Part shown: piece by piece, positions 30,575-41,778 of the stretch
Layout of the letters: the number at the start of each line of letters is the position of its first letter
Position numbering within the stretch: the first letter of the stretch is position 1
From: Acanthamoeba sp. SK_2022b
Lineage: Eukaryota; Discosea; Longamoebia; Acanthamoebidae
Reading direction: 5' to 3'
Assembly: GCA_027943245.1 (NCBI GenBank)
Contig: JANDJZ010000059.1
Location: 81,866-145,865 of the forward strand
DNA length: 64,000 nucleotides
Notes under the pieces: generated by a model
The model's input: only the letters and a program-made list of their open reading frames with translations
Databases searched by the model: none
Told to the model about the DNA's origin: nothing
Program-made: the position numbers and the translations under genes

Positions 30575-31160
30575 ATGGCCTCCTTCTCCAACCCCGAAGC
30601 CGTCACTGCCGCCATCGCTGAGGTCCTCAACTCCACCGCTAGGAGCGGATGGTACCCCTACTCCCCCTTGGCACTCCACATCTCCCTTAAGCTCATTCCT
30701 TCACGCGTCGTAGGGTGCTCGTGGGCTATGAGAACGACTCGACGCTCGTTCTGCAGGGCAAGGGCACTGGTGGCCCCGAGGAGGTGAGGGATCACCTTCA
30801 GGAGGACAAGGTCCAGTACTTCATCGTGCGCGTCTTCTACCCCAAGGACAACGCCGAGACTACCCGTGATGTCTTCGTGGCCTGGACTGGCCCCAAGGTC
30901 GCCCGCGTGGCCGCCGCCAAGAAGGCCACGCACGCTGGCGTCGTGCAGAGCGTCCTCAAGGTACGAATCGTTGTTGGCCAAAGCAGGCAAATATCGATCT
31001 TCTCATCGCCGCAATCTCACCATGTACGTGTACATTTTTCCTTTCTTCAATCCTGCAGCCCTCGCACGCTCAGATCACCTGCGTGAACAAGAACAAGCTC
31101 ACCCTCGGCGAGGTGCTCGACAAGTCTGCCCCCCTCTCCGGCTCGCACCACATCGAGTAA
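30575..31160 (+). CDS. Coactosin-like ADF-homology protein
   Basis: Three exons: 30575..30651, 30714..30960, 31059..31160; 141 residues. It is a single ADF-H domain of the coactosin type. Motifs are W-VLVGYENDSTLVLQGKG, GPEEVRDHLQEDKVQYFIVRVFY, TRDVFVAWTGPKVARVAAAKKATHAGVVQSVL and THE-like SHAQITCVNKNKLTLGEVL. The W-x-GP-V segment followed by basic residues and H corresponds to the actin-binding surface (KF.~I.W.G..V....+). Coactosins bind F-actin and counter capping proteins. The first intron splits the Trp codon. The short 3' UTR leads directly into the class I myosin gene on the same strand. Confidence 0.88.
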
Positions 31161-31601
31161 ACATTCAATTTGTTGCTTGCGCACTTCTTAGTGAAGAATA
31201 GATTCTTCTTTTGTAAAGATAGACCTCTTGCTCCTCTCAGATCTCGCCCACCCGAAGATATACACCCGAAATCACACACCTTTATGTAGTCGTCTGACGG
31301 CCGCCAAGTACGGCGATCGAAGGAATTAAAATTGGAAAAAAAAAAGAAAAATACCAAGCATTCTCCGGGAAACCCGAAGCGCCAAGGTGAGGTTTTTGCG
31401 GACACTAATAGAAAAGTGTTAATTAAGGCCTGGGTTGTCTTGGGTGTGCGGGTGCTGCGGCGCAGAAGAGAGCGAAAGAGATCAGAAGGAGGAGAGGCAG
31501 GAGATACAAGGGGCGACTCTCTGAGTTGCATTATAGTACTTCATTTTCACTGCCGTGCAGACGTAATCTCTCTCCCAGCCTTTCATCTTAAAAGCTACAT
31601 A
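31161..31601. other. Intergenic
   Basis: 441 bp between the coactosin-like gene and the myosin start. An A-rich tract lies near 31335. No gene recognised. Confidence 0.5.
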
Positions 31602-33806
31602 ATGGTACGCGGTCTCTTCTTGGACTAGGCACTCTCTTTCTTTGACTGCGTCGCCTAGAGCATGCTGCGGCAGAGACAGATATTTTTCCCGTTTTCCCTC
31701 GCTCTCGGTTTTCGTGCTGTTGTTCTTCCTCCTTCCTGTTGTCCAACCCCCCCTTCCCTCCTCTTTTCTTCCACAAAAATCTACACGCAGGCGTTTCAGC
31801 ATGGGGTGGACGATCTGATTCTTCTGGACGACATCAGCAACGAGGGTATCCTGAACACTCTTCGTTCGCGCTACAATGCCAACCTCATCTACGTACGTCT
31901 ACGCCCATTCTATTCCCTTCTACGTGTGTAGAGAAACCCCTTACGCAGCTCCTGACACTTGCTACTAAACCCACGCAATGCGTGTTGTTTCATGTCGCGG
32001 CGGCGGCGTGTGCGCGTGTTGTGGTTCGTGCAGACATACATCGGCCAAGTGCTCATTGCCATCAATCCGTACCAGCAGCTCCCCATCTATGGTCCCAGCG
32101 TCATCAAGAGCTATCAGGTGCGGGGCGGCAGCTCGTTACCCGGTGCTTGCGTGGCGGCCGCCTCCCCCGCGCCTCATCGCTGATTCCCCCATTCTCCCTG
32201 TCCCTGGCGATGCTCCGCCGCAGGACCGGTACATCTTCGAGGAGCCCCCGCACGTCTACGCCATCGCGGAGGACGCCTATCGCTCGCTGCTCACCGAAGG
32301 CGTCAACCAATGCATCATCATCAGGCAAGGCCTTCCCTCTCCACCTTTCCTCCGCTTCTCTAGTCTCTCCGCTGTGCGCGCGTGTGGGGCAGCCGCTCAC
32401 ACAAGCGTGTGTGCCACCACCGCAGTGGTGAGTCGGGGTCGGGCAAGACGGAGACGTCCAAGTTCATCATGCGCTACATCGCCGCCGTCACGGGCAAGAC
32501 GGAGAGCGTGGAGACCGTCAAGGACCAGATCCTCCAGTCCAATCCCGTGCTCGAGGTAAGCTGTCGCCCCCCCCCCCGGGCGCTCCAAGGGGCATTGACC
32601 GGCCTTTTCACTAAACTACCGACTGACCACAACGCTAACGCCACACTCGACCACTACAGGCGTTCGGTAACGCCAAGACAGTGCAGAACGACAACTCGTC
32701 CCGGTTCGGCAAGTATTTCGAGATCCAGTTCAACGTGGCGGGCGATCCCATCGGCGGGCGCGTCACCAACTACCTCCTCGAGAAGTCGCGCGTGGTCCAC
32801 CAGGCCCGAAACGAGCGCAACTTCCACATCTTCTACCAGCTGCTCGAGGGCGCCTCCTCGGCCGAAAAGCGTACGTGCCTCATCCTCCGCTCGTCTGATC
32901 TCGCCCATCTCCTCTCAATCAATGACTAACAAACACCAATACAGAGGAGTTCTACCTCACAAAGCCGCAGGACTACTACTACCTTAACCAAAGCGGCAGC
33001 TTCACGGTCAACGGCGTCGACGACAGCTCCGAATTCCGCGCCACCAGGGTTCGTGGCCACCCACGTTCCTGATGGTTTTGTGTCTTGTTTTTATTCTCTA
33101 TTTTCTTTTGTAATAATGACATCACACCCCACGCTTGTGTAAATGACGTGATGTTGTTGGTGCAGACGGCCATGAACGTGATCGGGCTGGGCGCCGAGGA
33201 ACAGAAGTCGGTCTTCCGCTTGGTGTCGGCCGTGCTCCATCTGGGCAACATTCGATTCGTCGACCAGGGCGGCAAGGCCAAGGTCGAGAACAGAAACGGT
33301 TAGGACGCCCTTCCCCAATCCGATCTCGTGTGCGCGCGTTTGTGCGCTGGGCAAGTGCGCTGACCCGGGTTTGTGCACGAACAGAGCTGGAGATCGTCGC
33401 CAAGCTGCTGCAGCAGGACGCGGCCGTGATCGAGCACGCCCTCATCTCGCGTACCGTGACCGCGGGCGTCGGCGGACGCGGCTCGGTCCACTCCGTGCCT
33501 CTTGACGTCGAAAAGGTGTGGCGCGCATGTCTTTATATTTATTATTTAGGATTATCTATTTTATTTAATTGTTGCTGTCGTGCTCCTTCTCCTTCTCGCG
33601 CAGGCGCTCTACACTCGAGATGCGCTGGCCAAACACTTGTACAGCCGCGTTTTCGATTGGCTGGTGCAGCGGATCAACGAGCTCATCTGCGACGACTCAG
33701 CCGAGTTCACGATCGGCGTGCTCGACATCTACGGTTTCGAAATCTTTGAGGTATCGTGCTGACTGCCCACGCCCCGTTTTTCTTCTGCAAGCAATCAAAC
33801 TCTCAC

Positions 33807-33864
<58 letters not shown>

Positions 33865-36800
33865 CGCACAATACACAACAGAACAACTCGTTTGAGCAGC
33901 TATGTATAAGTACGTAGCGACATGCTCGAGTGTGTTGGTGACACTGAACATGTTCCTCACACTGCGTGGCTGGTGTGCGATGGCGATTGCGTGAGCAGAC
34001 TTCGTGAATGAAAAGCTGCAGCAGATCTTCATCGACCTCACGCTCAAGACCGAGCAGGAGGAGTACCAGGACGAGGGCATCAAATGGGAAAACGTCGCCT
34101 ACTTCAACAACAAGCCCTGTGTCGATCTCATCGAAGGCGTACGTTTCCTCTTTTTTTATATATAATTATTGGAAATTAATTTCATTTTTTTATTTGGTCC
34201 CGCAGAGAAATGGAATCATGTCCCTGCTGGACGAGGAGTGCGTATTCCCGCAGGGCACGGACCAGTCGTACCTCGCCAAGCTCATCCGACAGGTGCGCCT
34301 CCCGGTCAGATGTGCGTACGTGCAGCGTGCGCGCACGGTCCACAAACCTGACCGCCCGCTCTCGTGGGAACACAGTGCGCCAACCACCAGTACTTCAAGT
34401 CCGACTCCAAGGCCCTGTCGTCCGCTTCGTTCGCTATGGAGCACTACGCCGGCACCGTACGATGACCGTTGGAGCACTGTTTCATTATTATTATTATTAT
34501 TGTTATTATTATACAATTTTACTAACTCATGTGCGTGGGGCGTATCAGGTGACCTACTCGGTGGACACATTCCTGGACAAGAACAAGGACACGCTGTCCA
34601 ATGATCTCAAGGGGATGCTGCAGAGCTCGCACGACGGCTTCATCAAGTCGCTCTTCCCGCCCGATGCCGTCCAGTCCATGAAGCGTCCCCCCACCGCCGG
34701 CCTTCAGTTCAGGGTGCGCCCGTGTCGTGCTCTCTCTCTCTCTCTCTCTGTCAGTGGCCAGTGTCTCACGCGCGTCGCTCCCGCTCCGCGCAGAACCAAG
34801 TGACGGGCCTGGTGGCTACGCTGCGTTCGTGCACGCCTCACTACATCCGCTGCATGCGCCCCAACGGCATCAAGGCCGCCAATAACTTTGACGACCGGCT
34901 CGCCGGCAACCAGGTCCGCCTCGCCCCCTCCTCTCCATCCACCACTCGTCCACCCGCTGCTTGCTGACACGCGCCATCCTTGTGCGTGCGTGTGCGTGGT
35001 TATTGGGGGAGGCAGGTTCGTTACCTGGGTTTGTTGGAGAACGTGAGGGTGCGCCGTGCTGGCTACGCCTACCGCCAGACCTACGAGAAGTTCATGCACA
35101 GGTACAGGCCGCCTTTGCGCACGCAGACAAGGGAGCCGCGATCGACCAACGGCTCGGGCTGACCGCGCCCCCCCCTCCCCAATTCCTTCCTCCTCAAGGT
35201 TCCGCATTCTGTCGGACAAGACGTTCCCCAAGTGGGACAAGGACGCGCGTTCGGGCGTGCAGAAGATCCTCGAGGACTGCAACATCAAGCAACACAGCAG
35301 CGGCCAGTCGGCCTACGAGTTCGGCAAGACCAAGATCTTCATCCGCATGCCCCAGAGCGTACGCGCCCCCCCCCCCCCAATCAACACCCCCTCAATCAGC
35401 ATCATAGCCCACCCGATCGCGTGGCTGACTGGCCCCACCGTCCCGCTCTCTGCTCGCCACCGCAGTTGTTCACCCTCGAAGAGCTGCGGCTGCAGAAGAT
35501 GAACGACGTCATCAAGGTGCCTCTCCCCCCCCCGGTTCGCGGCGTGGGCGGGGAGTCGTCTGACATGTGCTCACGGTTGGTTGGTTGATTGGTTTTTATG
35601 TCGACACACAGGCGATCCAAAAGCGGTGGCGAGAGTGCAGGCACCGCGCCTTCAACAAGCGCGTGAGGGCTGCCGTGCCGGAGCTCTTTTGGGGCAACAA
35701 GGAGCGACGCAGGGACTCGGTCTTCAGGCAGTACAACGGCGACTACCTCAAGGCCAAGAACTCGCGCATGCACAAGGCCATCAAGAAGAAATACGGTAAA
35801 CCGCTCACACGCACGCGCGCCACCGCACATGCACGCGCACGCTCAAGCCGATGGCGTGTGTGCAGGTGAGCGCCGATTGTTTTTCGCCGACAAGACGGTC
35901 TTTGTGGAGAAGGGCAAGATCAAGCAGAGGGCCCTCCTCATGACCGAGGGCGCCTTCTACACCGTGGGCGGCAAGTGGCGCAAGAAGATCCAGAGGAGGA
36001 TCCCCCTCCAGGACATCTCCTCGGTCGAGCTCAGGTTCGTCCGCCTGACGTCCGCGCACGTGCGCTCCCCCCCCCCCAATACAATGGAGCCTGACCTTCG
36101 TAATGTGTGTGTGCTCGTCGTCATCGTCGTCGTCGTCAAACCGACAGTCAACTGGCCGACGGCGTGGTGGTGCTGCACATGAACAACAGCGAAGACGATG
36201 CCGTGTTCGACTCGGACAAGAAGACCGAAGTTGTGGCCATCCTCTACGAGGTGCGTTCCCCTTTGGCCTCCCCCCCTCTCGCCCCTTCCGGTCGATCTCT
36301 TACCCCCTCCCCCCATCAACCCCCCAACCCACCGTATCCAGATCTCGGCCGAGAACGCGCGCGAGAAGGGCGACCCGCAGGCCAAGGGCGTCCCCGTCAC
36401 CTTCGCTCCGGGCAACATCGGCTACAAGGAGAAGAGGGTATCTGCTCTGCTCTGCTCTGCTCTGCTCTGCTCTGCTCTGCTCTGCTCTGCTCTGCTCTGC
36501 TCTGCTCTGCTCTGCTCTGGCCGCCCCACGGCACTCCTGCTAATAACCCCCTCCTTTCCCCTCTCTATCTGTGCAGTCCCAGAAGACGCTGAGCTTCACG
36601 AGGGACGAGAGCGCGGGGACGAGGACGCTGCTCAAGCCGCAGGGCGACACGGTGGTGGTGAGCGCGGCGTCGGGGCTCGACCGCTCGGCCGGGCCCAAGA
36701 AGAGGGAGAAGGCCAAGAAGCCCGACCGCAACATCCGCCAGATCACCAGGGCCGCCGGCGGCGCGCACGGCATGGCCGTCATCGCGCGGGCCAAGGCGCA

Positions 36801-36951
36801 GCACAACTACACCGCCCGCAACGCCCGCGAGCTCACCTTCAAGGCGGGCGACGTCATCAACGTGACCCAGAAGTCGCTGTCGGGCACTTGGCAGGGCGAG
36901 CTCAACGGCAAGACCGGCTCCTTCCCCGCCAACCTCTGCGTCGAGGTCTGA
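31602..36951 (+). CDS. Class I myosin heavy chain (motor, one IQ, TH1, SH3)
   Basis: Twenty-four exons: 31602..31604, 31791..31892, 32034..32117, 32224..32324, 32426..32555, 32660..32870, 32945..33048, 33166..33298, 33385..33515, 33604..33750, 33882..33909, 33999..34138, 34206..34292, 34376..34456, 34549..34713, 34794..34913, 35016..35101, 35199..35358, 35466..35516, 35612..35795, 35866..36034, 36148..36250, 36342..36437, 36577..36951; 996 residues. Motor motifs: P-loop GESGSGKT (about 98-105), NDNSSRFGK (switch I), [10 protein letters not shown] (switch II), [11 protein letters not shown], and the actin-binding HYIRCMRPN. The TEDS region GRGSVHSVP (about 320) offers a Ser behind an Arg, fitting control by a PAK-type kinase. 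One IQ motif lies near 689 ([12 protein letters not shown]), a basic membrane-binding TH1 domain at about 720-930, and a C-terminal SH3 (ending [11 protein letters not shown]). No GPQ-rich tail is present. The predicted first exon is only the ATG. Confidence 0.93.
33809..33865. repeat. (CAA)n microsatellite in a myosin intron
   Basis: About 19 CAA units just upstream of the 28-nt exon of the myosin gene. Confidence 0.95.
36441..36519. repeat. (TCTGC)16 tandem repeat in a myosin intron
   Basis: Sixteen near-perfect pentamers directly after the donor site of the last myosin intron. On the coding strand it is pyrimidine-rich with CTG. It may expand the natural polypyrimidine tract of the intron. 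Confidence 0.95.
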
Positions 36952-37398
36952 GGCCTCCCTGTCTCTCTTCTCCCCCCCCCCCGGGCCTTGTCTGTCTTGT
37001 TTCAGTAAACCTTCTTGCAAGCCTGTCCTCTTTATATATAAAAAATATGTTGGGCTTGAGATCTCTGGGCAGATTGAAGACGACCACCTCCTTCGCGGAG
37101 GAGCAGTGCCATCGTGACCCAAGGTGGCCTCTTCAAACGGTGCGATCGGCTGGCGTCCAATGGGAGAGCGCTTTCTGGCATCGGAAAGAGGGAAATTGAA
37201 GCACGGAAAACAGGGGCTACCGGTGCGGACCGCTTTTCCTTTGAAAGCGAGCAAAGATAAGGGAGAAGGGCGAAGTTAGCGTTTCATTCGAAATCATCGA
37301 CACGCACAGAAGGGTGATGTTTCGAATGCGATCTGCTATGATATTAATATAGGCAGGCAAGAATAATTACGAACAACATCGAGGAAAGAGAGGAAACT
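36952..37398. other. Intergenic
   Basis: 447 bp between the myosin stop and the kinase start. It includes a C run at 36974-36982 and AT-rich patches near 37035 and 37340. No gene recognised. Confidence 0.5.
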
Positions 37399-38468
37399 AT
37401 GACCACTTTATTAGCCCCCCCTTCATCAACTACACCGGCCGTTCGGCTGGGATCGTCTTCTTCTTGCACGGCCGAAGACGGGTTTACCACCTCGCCCAAG
37501 AATGTCACCTTCAAGGTGCGTTCTAATCGCGGCTCAGTTCGCACTGGCCGCGCTTCCCGGCAAGCCACCAAACATCATCGGCGCACTCGATCCGATCCGC
37601 TGCAGCCCCTCTCCCACACGAAGCTCCTCTCGGAGGAGATCAACCAGCTACAGAAGAAGAAGCACAAACTCGAGAATGGAATCCCCCTCGCTGGATGGAA
37701 CAACAAGGAGAAGAAGAAACTCCAAGAGGCCGTCAATAGTGTCCTCGAAGAAAAGAGGAAGAAGCAACTGGGCAAGATCAAGCGAAGGTTTGCCACCCCC
37801 TCCCTTCCATTTGCCAATGCGTAGAGCCTCACGGATGATCCACATCTGCATAACGCCCCTCTACCCTCTTTCCGTGCTTGCGCTTCGTCTCTAAACTCCA
37901 GAACGCATCGGCTCGAGGAGCTCTTCAAGGACGTCACCGACGAGGACGGCTGGCCGGGCCTCACCGACCTCGGCGGCCCTCCCTCCTCCTCCTTCTTCCT
38001 GTCCGCCATGTCGGCCCGACGTGCCATGGCCAACCTCTCCGCGCTCCCCTCCCCGAGCGCCGAGGGCACGCGACCTGCCGGCGGCGTGATGACGGTCGAG
38101 CCGCTGCTGTCGTCGCTGTCGGGCCCGCCGTCGGTTGGAGCCGCCAAGGAGCTCCACGCCCCGCGCCCCGTGCGCAAGTCCAAGTCGGCCAACGGGCGGC
38201 GGCGCACCAAGTCCAAGTCGCCCTCCCGCTCGTGCAGCATCTTCGACCCTCGCTTCTGGGTCTCGCCCTCCGCTTCGGTGGCCCCCGCCGCGGCCAGCGA
38301 CTCTGGCGCCGTCGGCAACACCGCCTGGACGCCGTCGGCTGCTCTGCAGACCCATCGCAAGCCGTCCAGGCATGCCAAGGCCGAGCTCAAGAACCTGTGG
38401 GTCTCCTCCGAGGACACCTTTTCCAGTACGACCCACCACCCACTCCGTGGCCGAGAGCCACCCTGCTG

Positions 38469-38538
<70 letters not shown>

Positions 38539-39499
38539 ATTCCCTGTCGCTGCTGTGCAGCCGCGCCCTCGACGCGCGCGGTCCGGTGCTCGACGGTCTC
38601 CTCGACCGAATTCAAGCACATCATCAAGGAGGGGAACTCCAAGGACGGGAAACCGCTCAAGAAGCGCCCGTCCTGGGAAAAGTTTTTCCCCATGCAGGTG
38701 AGCAGGCCCTCCCCAAAGCACTCGCCCAAGGCCTCGCGTCTCAACACACATCACCCACCCACCCACCCACAGAAATCAAAGGTGGTGAAGGGCAAGTCGC
38801 CACGAGAGGGAGAGGCTCGGCGCGGAAGCGCCATCCTGGCCTCGGGCAAGGACGGCTTCACCCGCAGCTCGGCCGCCGCGTCGTCGCCCCCGCCGCTTCC
38901 CGGCGTGTCGCCGCGGCTCGAGGAGCGCTGCATCGTGCTGGACAGGTGGCTCAAGGGGCGGCCCACATGGAAGGAGGTGTTTGAGCGCGGGCTGTTCAAC
39001 ACCAAGGCCAAGCTCAAGGGCAAGATCAACAGCCCCATCAACCTCTCCACCAACGTCCCCCACGGCGGCGACCTGTCGAGCAGCGGCGAGCGCGACAAGG
39101 AGCGCGAGCGGGTCACCCACGCACACCAACAGCAGCAGCAGCAGCAGCAACGCGCGGCGGCCCCGCAGAGCGTGAACCTGCGCGAGCTCTTTGCGCGGGT
39201 CGAGAAGGAGTGGAACGACGAGGCCGCCACGATGCCCGCCGCGGGGCCGGGCCCGACCCGCGCGCCGCACGCCCCGGCCGACCTCCAGGAGCGGATGCGG
39301 TTGTCGACCGACGCGCTCGAGCGGCTGCTGCAGGAGCGCCCGAGCTGGTTCGAGCTCATGGAGCGCGGCATCGGCAAGGACGAGAAGAAGGACGAGAAGA
39401 AGAAGGAGAAGTGCAAGCGCACCCTGCGCTACCTCCTCCGCAAACGGTGCCCCCCGCCCGCCCCCCTCTCCACAATCCGTAGTCGTGCGGCGCTGACGT

Positions 39500-39534
<35 letters not shown>

Positions 39535-39978
39535 GTGGTTGCGAGTTGCAGGAAGGAGAAGGAGGTCCAGACCCAGAAGGGGGCCGGCCTGGTCGACACC
39601 TATTTCGAGATCGGGCAGCCGCTGTCCAACGACGGCGCTGCCACGTGCTCAGAGTCGACGACGGCGAGGAATGCGGGGGACGCGTCGGGCGGGCACGACG
39701 CTCCGTTCCACGAGGTGAACTTTTTCCACCTCGACTTTGTGGGCCCGATCGGCGGCGGATGCTACGGCAACGTGTACGAGGCCTACATGAAGGGCGAGGC
39801 CCACAAGGTGGCCGTCAAGATCCTCAAGAAGGACCTCTTCCAGCCCGAAAAGGCCTACAGGCGCGAAGTGGAGGCCCTCAAACGCACCATCAAGTCCCCC
39901 TACACCGTCAACCTTCGCGGTACTCGACTCGACCGCCACCCCTCGTCTCGCGCGTGTCTTATGCTGTTGTGTGTGTCC

Positions 39979-40043
<65 letters not shown>

Positions 40044-40960
40044 CGAGTAGGCTACTGCACGGATCCGTATTTTTGCATAGTGACGGAGCTGTGCGAGGGC
40101 GGCAGCCTCGACAACGTCGTGCGAAAGGCGCAGAACAAGCTCACGCTCGACCAGGCAGTGCGGGTGGGCCGCGAGGTCGCGGAGGGCATGAAATACCTCC
40201 ACGCCCTCAAGCCTCCCATCATGCACCGCGACCTCTCCCTCGGTACCGCGTCCACCCACACACTCCCCCCCCCTCTCCCTTTCACATCTGCTGCCGTGTG
40301 AGTGCTCGCTGACGCTCGCCATCATCGCACACAACACGAAACACGACGCGCGCGCGCCACATATTGACATTCCAGGCAACATTTTCCTGCATCCGTCGGT
40401 GGAGGGCCGGGTCTGCATCGGCGACTTTGGCATCGCCGTGGACAAGCCCAAGCGGGGCTCGGTGCGCTTCTCCAAGAACGGCAATCCGCGATACAGGTCC
40501 CACTCCCCCCCCCCCCAGACCCAGCGCTCGTGGCGACGCTGACGCGCGTCGATGGTTGATGGTGGGGTGAGCGTAGGGCACCAGAGGTGTCGAACGGAGA
40601 ACCCTACAGCCGGAAGGCGGACGTGTACAGCTTTGGCAACCTGCTCTTTGAGCTGCTGACCAACCAGAAGCCGTTTGCCGACGTGGAGGACAACAAGGTG
40701 GCCGAGCTCATCGCCAAGGGGTGCACGCCCCGATTCCCCGATAACTGCGCCGTGCCCGAACGACTGCGAAGGTTTGGCCTCCCCCCATCATCACCACCTT
40801 TCCCTGCTATCTCGCACCGCAAGCTGAGAGCCTTCCCCGCAGGCTGGTGGAGCGGTGTTGGCGATTCAACCCGTCCGAGCGGCCGTCGTTCAAGAAGGTG
40901 GCGGCCTTCCTGGAGGACTTCAGCGACGAACGCGCCGCGCTGGCCATGCTCGCCGACTGA
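37399..40960 (+). CDS. TKL-type protein kinase with RPSW-type repeats
   Basis: Nine exons: 37399..37787, 37902..38425, 38561..38697, 38773..39446, 39552..39919, 40051..40242, 40376..40496, 40577..40771, 40843..40960; 905 residues. The kinase domain covers about 630-895: glycine loop GPIGGGCYGNVYEA, VAVKILKK (Lys for ATP), HRDLSLGNIFL (catalytic Asp; Ser instead of Lys two residues on), IGDFGIAVD, APEVSNG, YSFGNLLFELLT and ERCWRFNPSERPSF. The last two are typical of tyrosine-kinase-like (TKL) kinases. The N-terminal half is low complexity with a lysine-rich coil (EEINQLQKKKHKL). It also has a repeated motif: KKRPSWEKFF, LDRWLKGRPTWKEVFERGLF, LERLLQERPSWFELMERGI. That motif recalls RPEL actin-binding repeats but is not identical. 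The target is unknown. Three introns hold (GT)n arrays. Confidence 0.85.
38469..38536. repeat. (GT)n microsatellite in a kinase intron
   Basis: About 33 GT units in intron 38426..38560 of the TKL kinase gene. Confidence 0.95.
39977..40040. repeat. (GT)n microsatellite in a kinase intron
   Basis: About 31 GT units in intron 39920..40050 of the kinase gene; a shorter (GT)n array lies at 39504-39532 in the previous intron. Confidence 0.95.
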
Positions 40961-41261
40961 TCAGTCTGTCGCGCATCTTGTTAGTGTTTTGTTTGAGAGA
41001 GTGGTGATGTACATTCCCTGCGCGGTGTATTTTTGTTGTATTGATCAGACACACCCCACCCCACGTACCAGGGTGGTGTCGTGTTGTACCACGCTATGAC
41101 GTTATGATATGTTTTATTAGTAAAAGAATGCTCTTACTACGCCCGTTCTGTGGTTGATTTCTTTTTCTCTTTTATTTCTAATCTGCTCATCATCTCTGGG
41201 CAGTAATCATTTCTAACAATCGATCTGGTAACAAGAGAGCAAAGAAATCTGTGCAAAACAA
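40961..41261. other. Intergenic
   Basis: 301 bp between the kinase and the small membrane protein; AT-rich near 41100-41180; nothing recognised. Confidence 0.5.
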
Positions 41262-41585
41262 ATGAGCAACGTGCCACCCCAATTTCGAGCTAGAGGGCCA
41301 TCGCGCGGCTATAAAATCGCGAGAGCGATCATACTGCCCATGGCGCTGTTCGTCATTACCTTCACCTTCACCTCCAAGTTTTCTGTTGATCCCGCCAAAG
41401 TCGACGTACGCGCCCCTGCCTCCCACCCCACGTTCGTCCGGCATCGTCTCATCTTTGTGTGGTTGCAGAAGGCACGAGGGTACACGAAAGACGAGATGGC
41501 CAAGCGCAAGGCCTTCAACCAGGCCATCTTCAAGGAGGTCGTCGGCCCGAGAGCCAACGGCAGCGACAAGAACTCCAGCCAGTAG
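41262..41585 (+). CDS. Small single-helix membrane protein, function unknown
   Basis: Two exons, 41262..41405 and 41469..41585, phase 0, 86 residues. A basic N-terminus (QFRARGPSRGYKIAR) precedes one hydrophobic helix (AIILPMALFVITFTFTS), and the C-terminal part is charged (KARGYTKDEMAKRKAFNQAIF). Size and layout are like small accessory subunits of mitochondrial inner-membrane complexes or ER proteins, but I recognise no family. The intron (63 nt) is divisible by three and stop-free, so an unspliced form would encode 107 residues. Confidence 0.6.
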   Translation: MSNVPPQFRARGPSRGYKIARAIILPMALFVITFTFTSKFSVDPAKVDVRAPASHPTFVRHRLIFVWLQKARGYTKDEMAKRKAFNQAIFKEVVGPRANGSDKNSSQ

Positions 41586-41778
41586 TGACCAGTGCCGCTC
41601 TTCTTCTTCTCATCTTTGCAAATACAACTTCACTCCGACCCCCAAGACAGCTTCCCGATGAAGAGGACGATGACGAGCAAGGATGTGCATTCAGTATACA
41701 TCGACAGTGTTTCTGTGGTGTGTGGTTGTTGGGAGAGAGGGAGGAGAGAGAAGGGCCATCGCGCAGGCCAGCACCCGT

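Noticed and set aside
37575..38747. A 390-codon minus-strand open frame, one of the longest in the window
   Set aside because: Antisense to the kinase exons and includes a (TH)n stretch from the (GT)n microsatellite; no recognisable protein.
39504..39532. CVCVCVC-encoding open frames at the (GT)n arrays
   Set aside because: Pure microsatellite translation in introns; not proteins.
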